Source: Stenotrophomonas sp. 610A2
GTDB lineage: Bacteria; Pseudomonadota; Gammaproteobacteria; Xanthomonadales; Xanthomonadaceae
NCBI RefSeq assembly: GCF_030549615.1
Contig: NZ_CP130832.1
Span: forward strand, 3,968,001-4,032,000
Direction: 5' to 3'
DNA length: 64,000 bases
Positions 55,820 to 63,439 of this stretch are shown here, piece by piece. The translations under genes and the position numbers were made by a program. A model generated the notes under the pieces. That model was not told where the DNA came from. It did not search any database and saw only the letters and a program-made list of their open reading frames with translations. The stretch's first letter is position 1. Each line of letters starts with the position of its first letter.

Positions 55820-56724
55820 TCGCCGTGGACTGGGGCACCAGCAGCCTGCGTCTGTATCGGCTGGACGACGACGGCCACGTCTGCGAGCGCCGCCGCAGCG
55901 AACGCGGCCTGCAAGCCAGCGCTGGACAGTTTGAAGCCGTGTTGGCCGAGGAGATCGCCGGCTGGAATGACCCACTGCTGATCCTGTCCGGCATGGTCGG
56001 CAGCCGCAGCGGCTGGCGGGAAGTGCCCTACCTGCCCTGCCCCGCCGGCATCGATGACCTGGCAAATGCACTCGTTCCCTTGCAGGCATCCGCGTTGGCT
56101 GATCGCGCACTATGGATCGTGCCAGGCGTCAGCGACACCGGCAGTGACGCCGTACCCGATGTAATGCGCGGTGAAGAAACCCAGCTAGCTGCGTTATTGG
56201 CGGTACTGCCGCGAGGCAATCATGTGGTCTGCCTGCCCGGCACGCACAGCAAATGGGTTTCGGTGGCTGACGGCAAGGTACGCCGGCTGACCACGGCGTT
56301 GACCGGTGAGCTGTATGCGGTCCTGCGCAACCACAGCCTGCTGGGCAAGCTGATGCCCGAAGACGACAGCCGCTTCGACGCCTGGGCATTTGAAAGCGGG
56401 CTCAAACGCAGTCGCCAGACAGGCGGACTTCTGCACCATCTGTTCGGTGTTCGCACGCTTGGCTTGTTCAACGAGATGGAAGGCAGCGCATTGCCTTCCT
56501 ATCTATCCGGCCTGCTGATTGGACACGAGATACTGGCCTCCGGCGTACTCGAGCACACACCGCGTCTGTCGCAGGTACACCTGATCGGTAATGACCGCTT
56601 GCTGGCGCTGTATGCGCAGGCACTGATTTCCTGGGGCATCGGCGTGCAAAGGCACCCGGAAGATCTGGCTGCGCGCGGTATGTATGCGTTGTGGCAGCGG
56701 CGGTTGGAGTTGGCCGGCATTTGA
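55816..56724 (+). CDS. dgoK: 2-dehydro-3-deoxygalactonokinase
   Basis: This 302-residue kinase of the DgoK family phosphorylates 2-keto-3-deoxygalactonate at O6. It has [13 protein letters not shown] (phosphate 1 motif), SGMVGSRSGWREVPYLPCPA, HVVCLPGTHSKWV and the C-terminal LIGNDRLLALYAQAL. Last gene of the operon. It completes the De Ley-Doudoroff route. Confidence 0.94.
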   Translation: MIAVDWGTSSLRLYRLDDDGHVCERRRSERGLQASAGQFEAVLAEEIAGWNDPLLILSGMVGSRSGWREVPYLPCPAGIDDLANALVPLQASALADRALWIVPGVSDTGSDAVPDVMRGEETQLAALLAVLPRGNHVVCLPGTHSKWVSVADGKVRRLTTALTGELYAVLRNHSLLGKLMPEDDSRFDAWAFESGLKRSRQTGGLLHHLFGVRTLGLFNEMEGSALPSYLSGLLIGHEILASGVLEHTPRLSQVHLIGNDRLLALYAQALISWGIGVQRHPEDLAARGMYALWQRRLELAGI

Positions 56725-56866
56725 GCTGTAACGCGTTGAGTGGCGGAGCTGAGCTGGGTGACGAGCTACGTCACCGCATGTAGCTCGTATTGGTGCGTTC
56801 TTTCTCTGCCAGTCCCGCCGTTGAAAAGCTCACGTCAACCGAAAATGGTCTGATGGAAGCCAAGTC

Positions 56867-57192
56867 GGCTTTAGCTTTTGGCTTTTGGCTTTAGCTTTTG
56901 GCTTTTGGCTTTTAGCTTTTGGCTTTTGGCTTTTGGCTTTTGGCTTTTGGCTTTTGGCTTTTAGCTTTTGGCTTTTGGCTTTTGGCTTCAGGCTTCAGGC
57001 TTCGGGCTTTGGCATTGGCTTTGGGCTTTGGGCTTTGGGCTTCTGCCTTTGCTTTGGCCTTTGCTTTGGCCTTTGCTGTGGCCTTTGCTGTGGCCTTGGC
57101 TTTGGCCTTGGCTTTGGCCTTGGCTTTGGCCCTGGCTTTGGCCCTGGCTTTGGCCCTGGCTTTGGCCCTGGCTTTGGCCCTGGCTTTGGCAC
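56867..57192. repeat. Long simple-sequence tract (GGCTTTT then GGCTTTGGC/CCTGGCTTT)
   Basis: A heptamer-type GGCTTTT array passes into 6-12-bp GCTTTGGCCTTTG and TGGCTTTGGCCC arrays over about 325 bp. Open frames on both strands (Phe-Trp-Leu-rich one way, Ala-Lys and Pro-Lys-rich the other) arise from the repeat itself and are not called genes. The rest of 56725-57417 contains two palindromic repeats and nothing coding. Confidence 0.9.
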
Positions 57193-57196
57193 CTAT

Positions 57197-57246
57197 CCCT
57201 TCTCCCGCCTGCGGGAGAAGGTGCCCCGAAGGGGCGGATGAGGGGG
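57197..57246. repeat. GGAGAAGG-type palindromic repeat
   Basis: Same family and orientation as 27807-27855, and like that one it adjoins a CTTTG-rich simple-sequence tract. Confidence 0.8.
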
Positions 57247-57321
57247 CTCTTGGCTCTTTAGCTCGTGCAATATCCGATGCAGCGAAAAGCAAAACATAAC
57301 TGCACGGTTCTTCGCACCGCC

Positions 57322-57360
57322 CCCTCACCCCAACCCCTCTCCCGCCTGCGGGAGAGGGGC
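57322..57360. repeat. CCCCTCTCCCG...CGGGAGAGGGG palindrome
   Basis: Member of the AACCCCTCTCCCG family also found at 6537-6577, 6670-6707, 12143-12181, 12634-12675 and 27957-27997. It lies 58 bp beyond the end of the 63-residue gene. Confidence 0.75.
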
Positions 57361-57417
57361 TTCAAGAAAAAACAAGCAAGAGCCAGAAGCAAAGGCCTCA
57401 AGCAACCTCGCTTTGGC

Positions 57418-57609
57418 TTACCTCTTGAATAACAACGCCAACACACTCGGCCGCAGCGCCAGCTTCATCATCTGCCGAAACTCTGCAGGCGTCAGACTGG
57501 TCTTGCACGGCAACATGCCGGCCACACCATCCATCACCAGCAGGCCGTCTTCAGCCTTCACGTCATTGATACGCACATCCAGCTTCATCGCAGGGGTGGC
57601 AACCTTCAT
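57418..57609 (-). CDS. Small hypothetical protein coupled to the flavin dehydrogenase
   Basis: This 63-residue protein starts MKVATPAMKLDVRIND and ends with a basic, hydrophobic RPSVLALLFKR. GGGAGGG precedes the ATG, which lies two bases after the dehydrogenase stop. No motif is recognised. Its position suggests a partner or accessory subunit of the flavoprotein. Confidence 0.7.
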   Translation of the reverse strand: MKVATPAMKLDVRINDVKAEDGLLVMDGVAGMLPCKTSLTPAEFRQMMKLALRPSVLALLFKR

Positions 57610-57611
57610 GC

Positions 57612-59123
57612 TCAACCCTCCCAGTTGCCAAGGCCGATAATCTCGCGACCGGCAGCACGCCCAGAGATCATCGCTTCAGTCAGGTACGAACCGTTCTGAT
57701 AAAGATCGGAGAACATCGAGCCCATCTCACCAGCTTCATACAAACGCGGAATGCGCTTGCCATCATGGTCCAACACTTCTGATTTGATATTGCGTCGCGC
57801 GCCACCACCGGTGCACACGATCACCGGATCAACCCGCATGCCATAGAACGGTGCCTGCACGATCGGGAACAAGGTCTCCGGGTTACGCCCGAAATCGGCA
57901 TCATTCTTCGCGACACAAGCGGCGTTGTAGCGCTCCACCTCCGCCCGCAGCTTGGCCGGATCGCGGTTGATCTTCACCGCCAGTTCTTCCAGCGTATCGG
58001 CCTTCTGGATCCAGCCCTTCTCCACTTCCACCGAATTGTCTTCGGACCACTTGTAGCCACCCACCACCGGGTTCCAACTCATCACTTCCACCACCAGCTT
58101 GTTGTACTGGCAGGTGATGGCATCAAAGATCATATGCACCGGCTGCGCACGGTAATGCGGGGTATCCACCCAATGACCGTGCTTCTTTTCCTTGTAATGC
58201 GTGAGCTGCAGCTCCGCGGTTTCGTTGTAGAAACGCTCGGTGTTGGCGTCCACCTCGATCCAACTGAAGCTCTGCCAGAAGAAGTTGCGCAGGAAGCCAT
58301 TGACGAAGCCTTCCGGCTTGAAGCCCGGCCAGATACCGCCGGACTGGCCCTGGTTGCGCATATGCCATAGATCGGCGCCAGCTTTCTGCAGGATCTTGAT
58401 ACCGTCGCCAGTGTTGTGCGGCGTACCCAGCGGCGCCGGGTTTGCCAGACCGAAGTAATTGCGTTGCATATCCAGGTTGGCTTCAAAACCACCGGTCGCC
58501 ATCACCACACCCTTGTTGGCACGGATCGCCACCCGCTGACCGTTCTGCTCGGCGATGACGCCGAACACTTCCAGCGTATCCGGGTCCTGCACCAGATCCT
58601 TGAGCGGCGATTCGTATGCGATCTGGATGCGCGGGCGCAGGCGGATGTTCTCGCGGAACGCCAGGTACACGCCGGACGGGATCGGCAGGATGGTGGCGGT
58701 GCAATGCACGGCCTCACGTGCACCAAACTCCGGGAACTCCAGCACCGCGTCGCGCTCGGAGAAGCCGGTGCCGTGGATGAACTGCGCACCGGCTTGGGCC
58801 GCACGCTCCTGGATCCATGGTTCCAGCGCTTCCATCGCCTCCGACCACGGCACCAACATGTCTTCCGGGATCGGGTTGGCCACACTCATCTTGCGCTGGT
58901 ATTCGGCCAGCACCTTTGCGTTCTTGGTGATCAGCAACGACTGCCCGGCAACGCGGCTGTTGCCACCGGTCTCAGCCTCATTGGCCTTTTCCAGAATGAG
59001 GATGGACAGATTGGGATCCAGATCGTGCGCCTCGATGGCGGCGGACATGGCGGCCAGGCCGAAGCCGGCGATGACGAGGTCGTACTGCTGGTCCCACTGT
59101 TTGATGGCGTTGCGACTGGCCAT
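57612..59123 (-). CDS. FAD-dependent oxidoreductase, fumarate reductase/KstD-like
   Basis: This 503-residue flavoprotein of the FAD_binding_2 superfamily has an N-terminal DLVIAGFGLAAMSAAIEA dinucleotide fold, ILEKANEAETGGNSRVAGQ, GVVMATGGFEAN and the C-terminal PRLYEAGEMGSMFSDLYQNGSYLTEAMISGRAAG flavin-binding region (cut to key residues). Relatives include fumarate reductase flavoproteins, 3-ketosteroid dehydrogenases and tricarballylate dehydrogenase. No signal peptide or heme sites are seen. Substrate unknown. It forms a two-gene unit with the 63-residue protein, divergent from a LysR gene. Confidence 0.82.
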   Translation of the reverse strand: MASRNAIKQWDQQYDLVIAGFGLAAMSAAIEAHDLDPNLSILILEKANEAETGGNSRVAGQSLLITKNAKVLAEYQRKMSVANPIPEDMLVPWSEAMEALEPWIQERAAQAGAQFIHGTGFSERDAVLEFPEFGAREAVHCTATILPIPSGVYLAFRENIRLRPRIQIAYESPLKDLVQDPDTLEVFGVIAEQNGQRVAIRANKGVVMATGGFEANLDMQRNYFGLANPAPLGTPHNTGDGIKILQKAGADLWHMRNQGQSGGIWPGFKPEGFVNGFLRNFFWQSFSWIEVDANTERFYNETAELQLTHYKEKKHGHWVDTPHYRAQPVHMIFDAITCQYNKLVVEVMSWNPVVGGYKWSEDNSVEVEKGWIQKADTLEELAVKINRDPAKLRAEVERYNAACVAKNDADFGRNPETLFPIVQAPFYGMRVDPVIVCTGGGARRNIKSEVLDHDGKRIPRLYEAGEMGSMFSDLYQNGSYLTEAMISGRAAGREIIGLGNWEG

Positions 59124-59202
59124 GGTTCCCCTCCGGGAGATTGCGATGACCCGACTATCGATGGACTACCCAGCCAACCGCCAACCAATTCGAGTACGAT
59201 CC

Positions 59203-59217
59203 ACAACCATTGGTTGT
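59203..59217. promoter_or_regulatory. Palindrome ACAACC-ATT-GGTTGT in the divergent gap
   Basis: A perfect 15-bp inverted repeat lies 15 bp before the LysR start and 80 bp from the flavoprotein start. It is a likely operator for the LysR protein encoded next to it. Confidence 0.65.
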
Positions 59218-59231
59218 TACCGCGTACCGCC

Positions 59232-60155
59232 ATGGATCTCCGTCAGCTCCGCTACTTCCTGTCCGTGGTCGAACACGGCAGCTTTACCCGCGCCGCCGCC
59301 GCCACCGGCCGCACCCAGCAGGCCCTGAGCAAGGGCATCCAGGCGCTGGAACAACAACTGGGCGCGCGTCTGTTCGAACGCGGCAGTCGTGAGGCCAGGC
59401 TCACCGACGTGGGCCGCCTGCTGATCGAGCACGCCCAGCCTGCCCACGACGCCGTCCGCCGATTCGAGGACCGCCTGCAGGAACTGCAGACCGGCGCCGA
59501 AGGGCAGGTTCGCATCGGCACCGGCCCCAGCACTGCCGGCTCGCTGGTCGCCCCTGCGGTGCTAGCCCTGCGCCGCCACTGGCCGAAGATCGGCATCCAC
59601 GTCAGCGGCGGCATCCTGCCCGAACTGCTGCCCAACCTGCTCGCACGCGAGCTGGACGCAGTGGTCACCCTGCACACCTTTGGCGATGGCGACCCCGACC
59701 CACGCATCAACAGCGAAGTGTTGATGCACGACGAATACCGCGTGCTCGCCAGCGTGCGTCACCCATTGGCAAGGCAACGCGACATCACCCCGGCACAGCT
59801 GCTGGAGCAGGCATGGATATTCGGTCGCCGCCTTGGCGCGGTGGAAGCCGCGTTCCGCCAACGCTTCCATGAAGCCGGGCTGGAACCACCGCTCAACACC
59901 ATGGAAAGTGGCTCACCAGAATTCATGCGCGCGATGATTCGTGACGGTGGCTATCTCACGTTGCTGCCCAGCCGCCTGGCACAGGCCGAACTGCTTGCCG
60001 GGCATTGGGTGAAGCTGGATGCACCCGGGTTTGCGTGGCAACGGCCAGTGATGGTTTACACCCGCGATGGCGAGCCACAGAGCGCGCCGCTGGCGAGGTT
60101 TCTGCAGGCGCTGCGGAATGCTGCGGAACTGGCGCGAGTGCGAGAGGTGGAGTGA
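59232..60155 (+). CDS. LysR-family regulator
   Basis: This 307-residue LysR regulator starts MDLRQLRYFLSVVEHGSFTR, followed by the helix-turn-helix AAAATGRTQQALSKGIQALE. The sensor domain begins at about residue 90 (GQVRIGTGPSTAG). It diverges from the flavin dehydrogenase gene, its likely target. It is the last ordinary gene before the integron cassettes. Confidence 0.9.
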   Translation: MDLRQLRYFLSVVEHGSFTRAAAATGRTQQALSKGIQALEQQLGARLFERGSREARLTDVGRLLIEHAQPAHDAVRRFEDRLQELQTGAEGQVRIGTGPSTAGSLVAPAVLALRRHWPKIGIHVSGGILPELLPNLLARELDAVVTLHTFGDGDPDPRINSEVLMHDEYRVLASVRHPLARQRDITPAQLLEQAWIFGRRLGAVEAAFRQRFHEAGLEPPLNTMESGSPEFMRAMIRDGGYLTLLPSRLAQAELLAGHWVKLDAPGFAWQRPVMVYTRDGEPQSAPLARFLQALRNAAELARVREVE

Positions 60156-60381
60156 GGTCTTCGAAGCGAAACCAACACAGTCCAAGCGTCAGTACGCCTG
60201 CAGGGATAGGGTGTATTCGATATCACTGTGGAAAAGCGGCACTTAACCGCAGGGGAGAAGGTGATCGCAAGTCGCGCCAAAGATCGCAAGCCCTTGTTTG
60301 CAGGGGAAATAATATACATTTAAAAGCGAACTTAAAGTTGGCATACTCGGTTTTACACCGCTTTTAGGCGGTCTAATAAGA

Positions 60382-60388
60382 GTTAGGC
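60382..60388 (+). other. First GTTAGGC core site, attI-like boundary of the cassette array
   Basis: A GTTAGGC core directly precedes the first cassette gene without the GCCTAAC partner and long palindrome of an attC. It is either an attI recombination site or the remnant of a removed attC. The 226 bp between the LysR stop and this site contain no integrase frame on either strand. An AT-rich patch (60307-60330) could hold the cassette promoter. Confidence 0.55.
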
Positions 60389-60402
60389 CGGATAGAGAGA
60401 TT

Positions 60403-60792
60403 ATGGATCGTCCCAGAGCAGTCACAATCTCCGTATTGGCAAGCGCAGCCGCCTGCGCTGCCGGCATGATCCATTTGTTTGCTACAAAGTGGACAAACGC
60501 CTCATTCATCACCTTAGTGGTTTGGGCGTTTGCCTCATGGCTGGTTTTTCTCTACCTGCGAGCAATTTGGCGCGGCCGTAGATGGGCGTGGTGGCTGCAG
60601 TTGTTCTTTGGTGCTTACGGACTACTCTCCCTTCCTTGGCTAAGCATTCCTGTGGGCGTTCCTTCGGCTCTCTACATCAGTCAGTACGTCGTTTGCACAA
60701 TCGCTACCGCATTGCTCTTACCTGCCGCGTCTCGTGCATGGTTCCGGCCTAACAATTCATTCAAGCCGAACCCGCTTCGCGGGTCGGCTTAA
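60403..60792 (+). CDS. Cassette 1: small membrane protein
   Basis: This 129-residue protein has about four hydrophobic segments (residues 7-26, 33-50, 61-82, 86-107). It ends inside the attC (NNSFKPNPLRGSA), as many cassette genes do. No family recognised. Together with its attC it makes a cassette of about 418 bp. Base composition is visibly less GC-rich than the flanking chromosome. Confidence 0.75.
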   Translation: MDRPRAVTISVLASAAACAAGMIHLFATKWTNASFITLVVWAFASWLVFLYLRAIWRGRRWAWWLQLFFGAYGLLSLPWLSIPVGVPSALYISQYVVCTIATALLLPAASRAWFRPNNSFKPNPLRGSA

Positions 60793-60806
60793 TTCCAGAG
60801 TTAGGC
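60747..60806 (+). other. attC site 1
   Basis: GCCTAAC at the left and GTTAGGC at the right end flank an imperfect hairpin AAGCCGAACCCGC/GCGGGTCGGCTT with one extrahelical A, the structural mark of attC sites recognised as single strands by IntI. Confidence 0.93.
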
Positions 60807-60811
60807 CTCAC

Positions 60812-61060
60812 ATGACAGTTTCAAGAGAATCCCTCCCTGAAGCACTTGTAGTGGTTGAGCGCGACGGAGTTCATCGCATCGAGATTCGAGAGGTGCTTCA
60901 AGACGGTGCCTCTTGCTTCCTTGTCTTTGCCAGATCAGACGGTACAGAGGTGCAAGTTCCAATTGATGCGGAAAAGCTCAAGAAGACAGTAGACGGGCGG
61001 GTGCCTGCGGATTTGATCTACAACGGCGGAGCACTCATCGCACCACAGCAAGATGTTTGA
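60812..61060 (+). CDS. Cassette 2: 82-residue hypothetical protein
   Basis: Begins MTVSRESLPEALVVVERDG right after attC 1, without a strong ribosome-binding site. The product is soluble and looks like mixed beta-alpha (HRIEIREVLQDGASCFLVF). No family recognised. Confidence 0.7.
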   Translation: MTVSRESLPEALVVVERDGVHRIEIREVLQDGASCFLVFARSDGTEVQVPIDAEKLKKTVDGRVPADLIYNGGALIAPQQDV

Positions 61061-61089
61061 GATCTCGTAGGCCTTCCCAGAGGAGTGAG

Positions 61090-61149
61090 GCCTAACCATT
61101 CATTCAAGCCGAACCCGCTTCGCGGGTCGGCTTAATTCCAGAGTTAGGC
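61090..61149 (+). other. attC site 2
   Basis: Same length, core sites and hairpin as attC 1 (GCCTAAC... GTTAGGC), one base changed after the left core. Confidence 0.93.
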
Positions 61150-61156
61150 GCTCAGC

Positions 61157-61507
61157 ATGCACAATTGGTCAAAGCTCTGGATATGGTCGTCTGCCGCCGC
61201 TTTGGTCGCCCGCATCATTGCGCTGCTTACGGTCTCAACAGATCCTGTAACCTTTGTGGCGTCAGTTTGGCTCGGTGCATCACTGGCCTTTCTAGCTTGC
61301 GATAGCCTCAGTTTCTCAGGCAGCTTCCCGAGCGCAAAAGATCTTGGCATTAAGCTATATGGGCTATTTTTCGTGCTCTTGGTTGATTGGCTTTTCCGTG
61401 GTGGCATCGTAGGCAACGATCATGACTTGGGCGCAATTTCCTTCTTATTCGTCTTGACGTTCACTGCGTATATGTACAGCCGCTGGCGCAAATTGGGGCG
61501 CGCCTAA
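61157..61507 (+). CDS. Cassette 3: small membrane protein
   Basis: This 116-residue protein has three to four hydrophobic segments (SSAAALVARIIALLTV, FVASVWLGASLAFLACDSL, LYGLFFVLLVDWLF, ISFLFVLTFTAYMY). The stop codon lies in the left core of attC 3. Function unknown. Confidence 0.75.
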   Translation: MHNWSKLWIWSSAAALVARIIALLTVSTDPVTFVASVWLGASLAFLACDSLSFSGSFPSAKDLGIKLYGLFFVLLVDWLFRGGIVGNDHDLGAISFLFVLTFTAYMYSRWRKLGRA

Positions 61508-61561
61508 CAATTCATTCAAGCCGAACTCGCTTCGCGAGTCGGCTTAATTCCGGAGTTAGGC
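61502..61561 (+). other. attC site 3
   Basis: Core sites intact. The stem shows a paired change (CTCGC/GCGAG for CCCGC/GCGGG in sites 1 and 2), so base pairing is kept while the sequence varies. Confidence 0.93.
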
Positions 61562-61572
61562 GCAAAATTGCC

Positions 61573-61800
61573 ATGACGGACTCTCCAGAGCAAGGGTACC
61601 AAGAGACGGTAACGTGTGAGCCACGCCAAGATGAGGGGCTCATTTTCATCAAGGTCGTAACAATGCCTCATGAAGGTGCGGTGGAGTTCGACGTGGCACA
61701 GGCCCGCTCGTTTGCACAGCAAATACTATCGGCAGTCGATGATGTTGAGGCTGGCTGGGTAGGCAAATCAGCGGGGCCACAGGATGCTTGCGGCGCCTAA
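61573..61800 (+). CDS. Cassette 4: 75-residue hypothetical protein
   Basis: Acidic, soluble product starting MTDSPEQGYQETVTCEPRQ with a helical AQARSFAQQILSAVDDV. Ends in the left core of attC 4. No family recognised. Confidence 0.7.
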   Translation: MTDSPEQGYQETVTCEPRQDEGLIFIKVVTMPHEGAVEFDVAQARSFAQQILSAVDDVEAGWVGKSAGPQDACGA

Positions 61801-61854
61801 CAGTTCATTCAAGCCGAACCCGCTTCGCGGGTCGGCTTAATTCCAGAGTTAGGT
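61795..61854 (+). other. attC site 4
   Basis: GCCTAAC at the left and GTTAGGT at the right end around the standard hairpin. Confidence 0.92.
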
Positions 61855-61857
61855 CTC

Positions 61858-62406
61858 ATGGACAGTTCTGAAGACGCCCAATTCACGGAAGTAATGGCCT
61901 TTCGGAGATCTCTGGATGCGGAGACAGATCGGGGGTGCGCCCTTATGGCCGCCGCATTCCTCGACACGGAGCTTGAGAAGCTACTCAGGTCACTCCTTGT
62001 CGAGGATGAGAGGATTGCTGACGAGCTGCTGAGCCAAAGCAAGCCCATTGGCACCTTCTCTTCCCGCATTGACTTGTCTTTTATGCTTGGGCTCATCAGT
62101 CCGCTAAGTCGCCGCGACCTCCACCTTGTTCGGAAGATCAGAAACACATTTGGCCATACTCATCAACCTGTAGGGTTTGATGATCAAGCTATTGCCAATC
62201 GTTGTAGAGAGCTTACGCACCATCTGCGTGATGGCGGCGACCCTTGCCGAAAGCTGTTTATCTCATCGGCAGTAGGGCTTCTAGCAATAATGCATAGCGG
62301 AATGAGAGGCCGGGAACGTCTCGCGGCACGGGAGAACCCAGACCTTGATCTAGCCAAGTTTAAGGCCGATCAAATAGCAAAAGAGACACTTGCGAGAAAG
62401 CCGTGA
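61858..62406 (+). CDS. Cassette 5: MltR-like protein
   Basis: This 182-residue helical protein fits the MltR (mannitol operon repressor) superfamily: DRGCALMAAAFLDTELEKLL, IGTFSSRIDLSFMLGLIS and LVRKIRNTFGHTH. E. coli MltR represses mtl genes, but the superfamily is broad and no mannitol genes are present here. Starts three bases after attC 4. Confidence 0.75.
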   Translation: MDSSEDAQFTEVMAFRRSLDAETDRGCALMAAAFLDTELEKLLRSLLVEDERIADELLSQSKPIGTFSSRIDLSFMLGLISPLSRRDLHLVRKIRNTFGHTHQPVGFDDQAIANRCRELTHHLRDGGDPCRKLFISSAVGLLAIMHSGMRGRERLAARENPDLDLAKFKADQIAKETLARKP

Positions 62407-62410
62407 TGAC

Positions 62411-62469
62411 ACCAAACAATTCATTCAAGCCGAACCCGCTCCGCGGGTCGCTTAATTCAGACGTTAGGT
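62411..62469 (+). other. attC site 5, slightly decayed
   Basis: The right core GTTAGGT is intact but the left core has become ACCAAAC, and one G is lost from the right stem arm (GTCGCTT). Confidence 0.85.
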
Positions 62470-62491
62470 CGCATGACAGGGGTCCGGCATT

Positions 62492-63082
62492 TTGACTATT
62501 AAGACCCAATCCGAGGCATTGTTCGAGATGTTCTGCCAACAGAATCTTCTCAATTGGGAGCGAGTCCCAACGAGCACCGCCAAGACTCACGACTTCAATC
62601 TCCAACTCGGCGCTTCTACGGTCGCTGTCGAGATAGAGCAAATTGAGAGCCTTCGAGGCTTCAATCCGTCGGGAGTTAGCTCAAGAGTTGTCGGATCGCA
62701 CGCCCGCCACAAGATCACGGAGGCCCGGGGGCAACTACAGCTAGCTGCACAATCTGGCGCACCTACCATCCTTCTGATTCACAACACCATTGATCCAATG
62801 CAGCTCTTTGGTACAGAGCAGCATGACTTTATTGGCGCCATGTACGGCGAGCTCACGGTGCACATCCTCGACGGCTCACTAGGCCGCCCCTTCCATGGGC
62901 GCAATGCCAAGCTGCGCTCCAATGCAAACACTTCATTCAGTGGCGTCGGCCACCTTATGCGTCACGGCACGGGGGCCAAGATCACTGTGTATGAAAATAT
63001 CTATGCGGCCTACCCGCTACCCTTCGAACAAATCCCCAGATGCATTGACGTCGTGCGTGTGGCCGTAGAGGATGCGGCCTAA
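62492..63082 (+). CDS. Cassette 6: possible nuclease-fold protein
   Basis: This 196-residue protein uses a TTG start; an ATG at 62473 stops after nine codons. The N-terminal third has an acidic pattern, Glu8/Glu12, Asp34 in HDFNLQLG and V-A-V-E47-I-E49-Q50, that resembles the E-D-ExK core of PD-(D/E)xK nucleases, with Gln where Lys is usual. The rest is unrecognised. Ends in attC 6. Confidence 0.65.
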   Translation: MTIKTQSEALFEMFCQQNLLNWERVPTSTAKTHDFNLQLGASTVAVEIEQIESLRGFNPSGVSSRVVGSHARHKITEARGQLQLAAQSGAPTILLIHNTIDPMQLFGTEQHDFIGAMYGELTVHILDGSLGRPFHGRNAKLRSNANTSFSGVGHLMRHGTGAKITVYENIYAAYPLPFEQIPRCIDVVRVAVEDAA

Positions 63083-63138
63083 CAGTTCATTCAAGCCGAC
63101 TGCCACTTCGCGGCAGCGGCTTAATTCCAGAGTTAGGC
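63077..63138 (+). other. attC site 6
   Basis: Both cores intact. The stem is different (AAGCCGACTGCC/GGCAGCGGCTT) but still pairs with one extrahelical base, showing compensatory change. Confidence 0.92.
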
Positions 63139-63154
63139 CAACGACCAAAACGCG

Positions 63155-63382
63155 ATGCTCGAACAGTCAGCATCAGTGCTGGTTCCGGCATATGAGAGGA
63201 TCTACGGGCCTCTTAAGGGCTCTTTGAGCGACACATTCGAGCTCGTTGGCATTGGGGTTCCGCTTGATGCCGATGCAAGCAACCCATGGCTGCTTCAGTT
63301 TGAAACAGTTGGCGGTCGATACGCTCTGTTTACCATTCACTTCAAAAACGGGGTAGCTGCGCGCTACGATCATGACACCTGA
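63155..63382 (+). CDS. Cassette 7: 75-residue hypothetical protein
   Basis: Starts MLEQSASVLVPAYERIYGP; beta-rich C-terminal half (NPWLLQFETVGGRYALFTIHF). No family recognised. Ends in the decayed attC 7. Confidence 0.65.
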   Translation: MLEQSASVLVPAYERIYGPLKGSLSDTFELVGIGVPLDADASNPWLLQFETVGGRYALFTIHFKNGVAARYDHDT

Positions 63383-63435
63383 CAATTTGTTCAAGCTGAA
63401 CTCGCTTCACGGGTCCGCTCAATTCCGGAACAGGT
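63377..63435 (+). other. attC site 7, decayed
   Basis: Left core ACCTGAC, stem CTGAACTCGC/ACGGGTCCGC mismatched, right core region AACAGGT lacks the GTT needed for IntI cutting. Clearly homologous but probably inactive. Confidence 0.75.
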
Positions 63436-63439
63436 CGCT

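Noticed and set aside
56885..57328. Open frames on both strands in the simple-sequence tract (Phe-Trp-Leu repeats and Ala-Lys/Pro-Lys repeats)
   Set aside because: The repeat unit lacks stops in several frames, so open frames arise automatically. No ribosome-binding site or conserved start is seen.
60156..60381. Search for an integrase gene or remnant next to the first cassette
   Set aside because: Minus-strand frames here do not resemble the N- or C-terminus of IntI (no HYSLRTE-like or R-H-R-Y segments). Only 226 bp are available.
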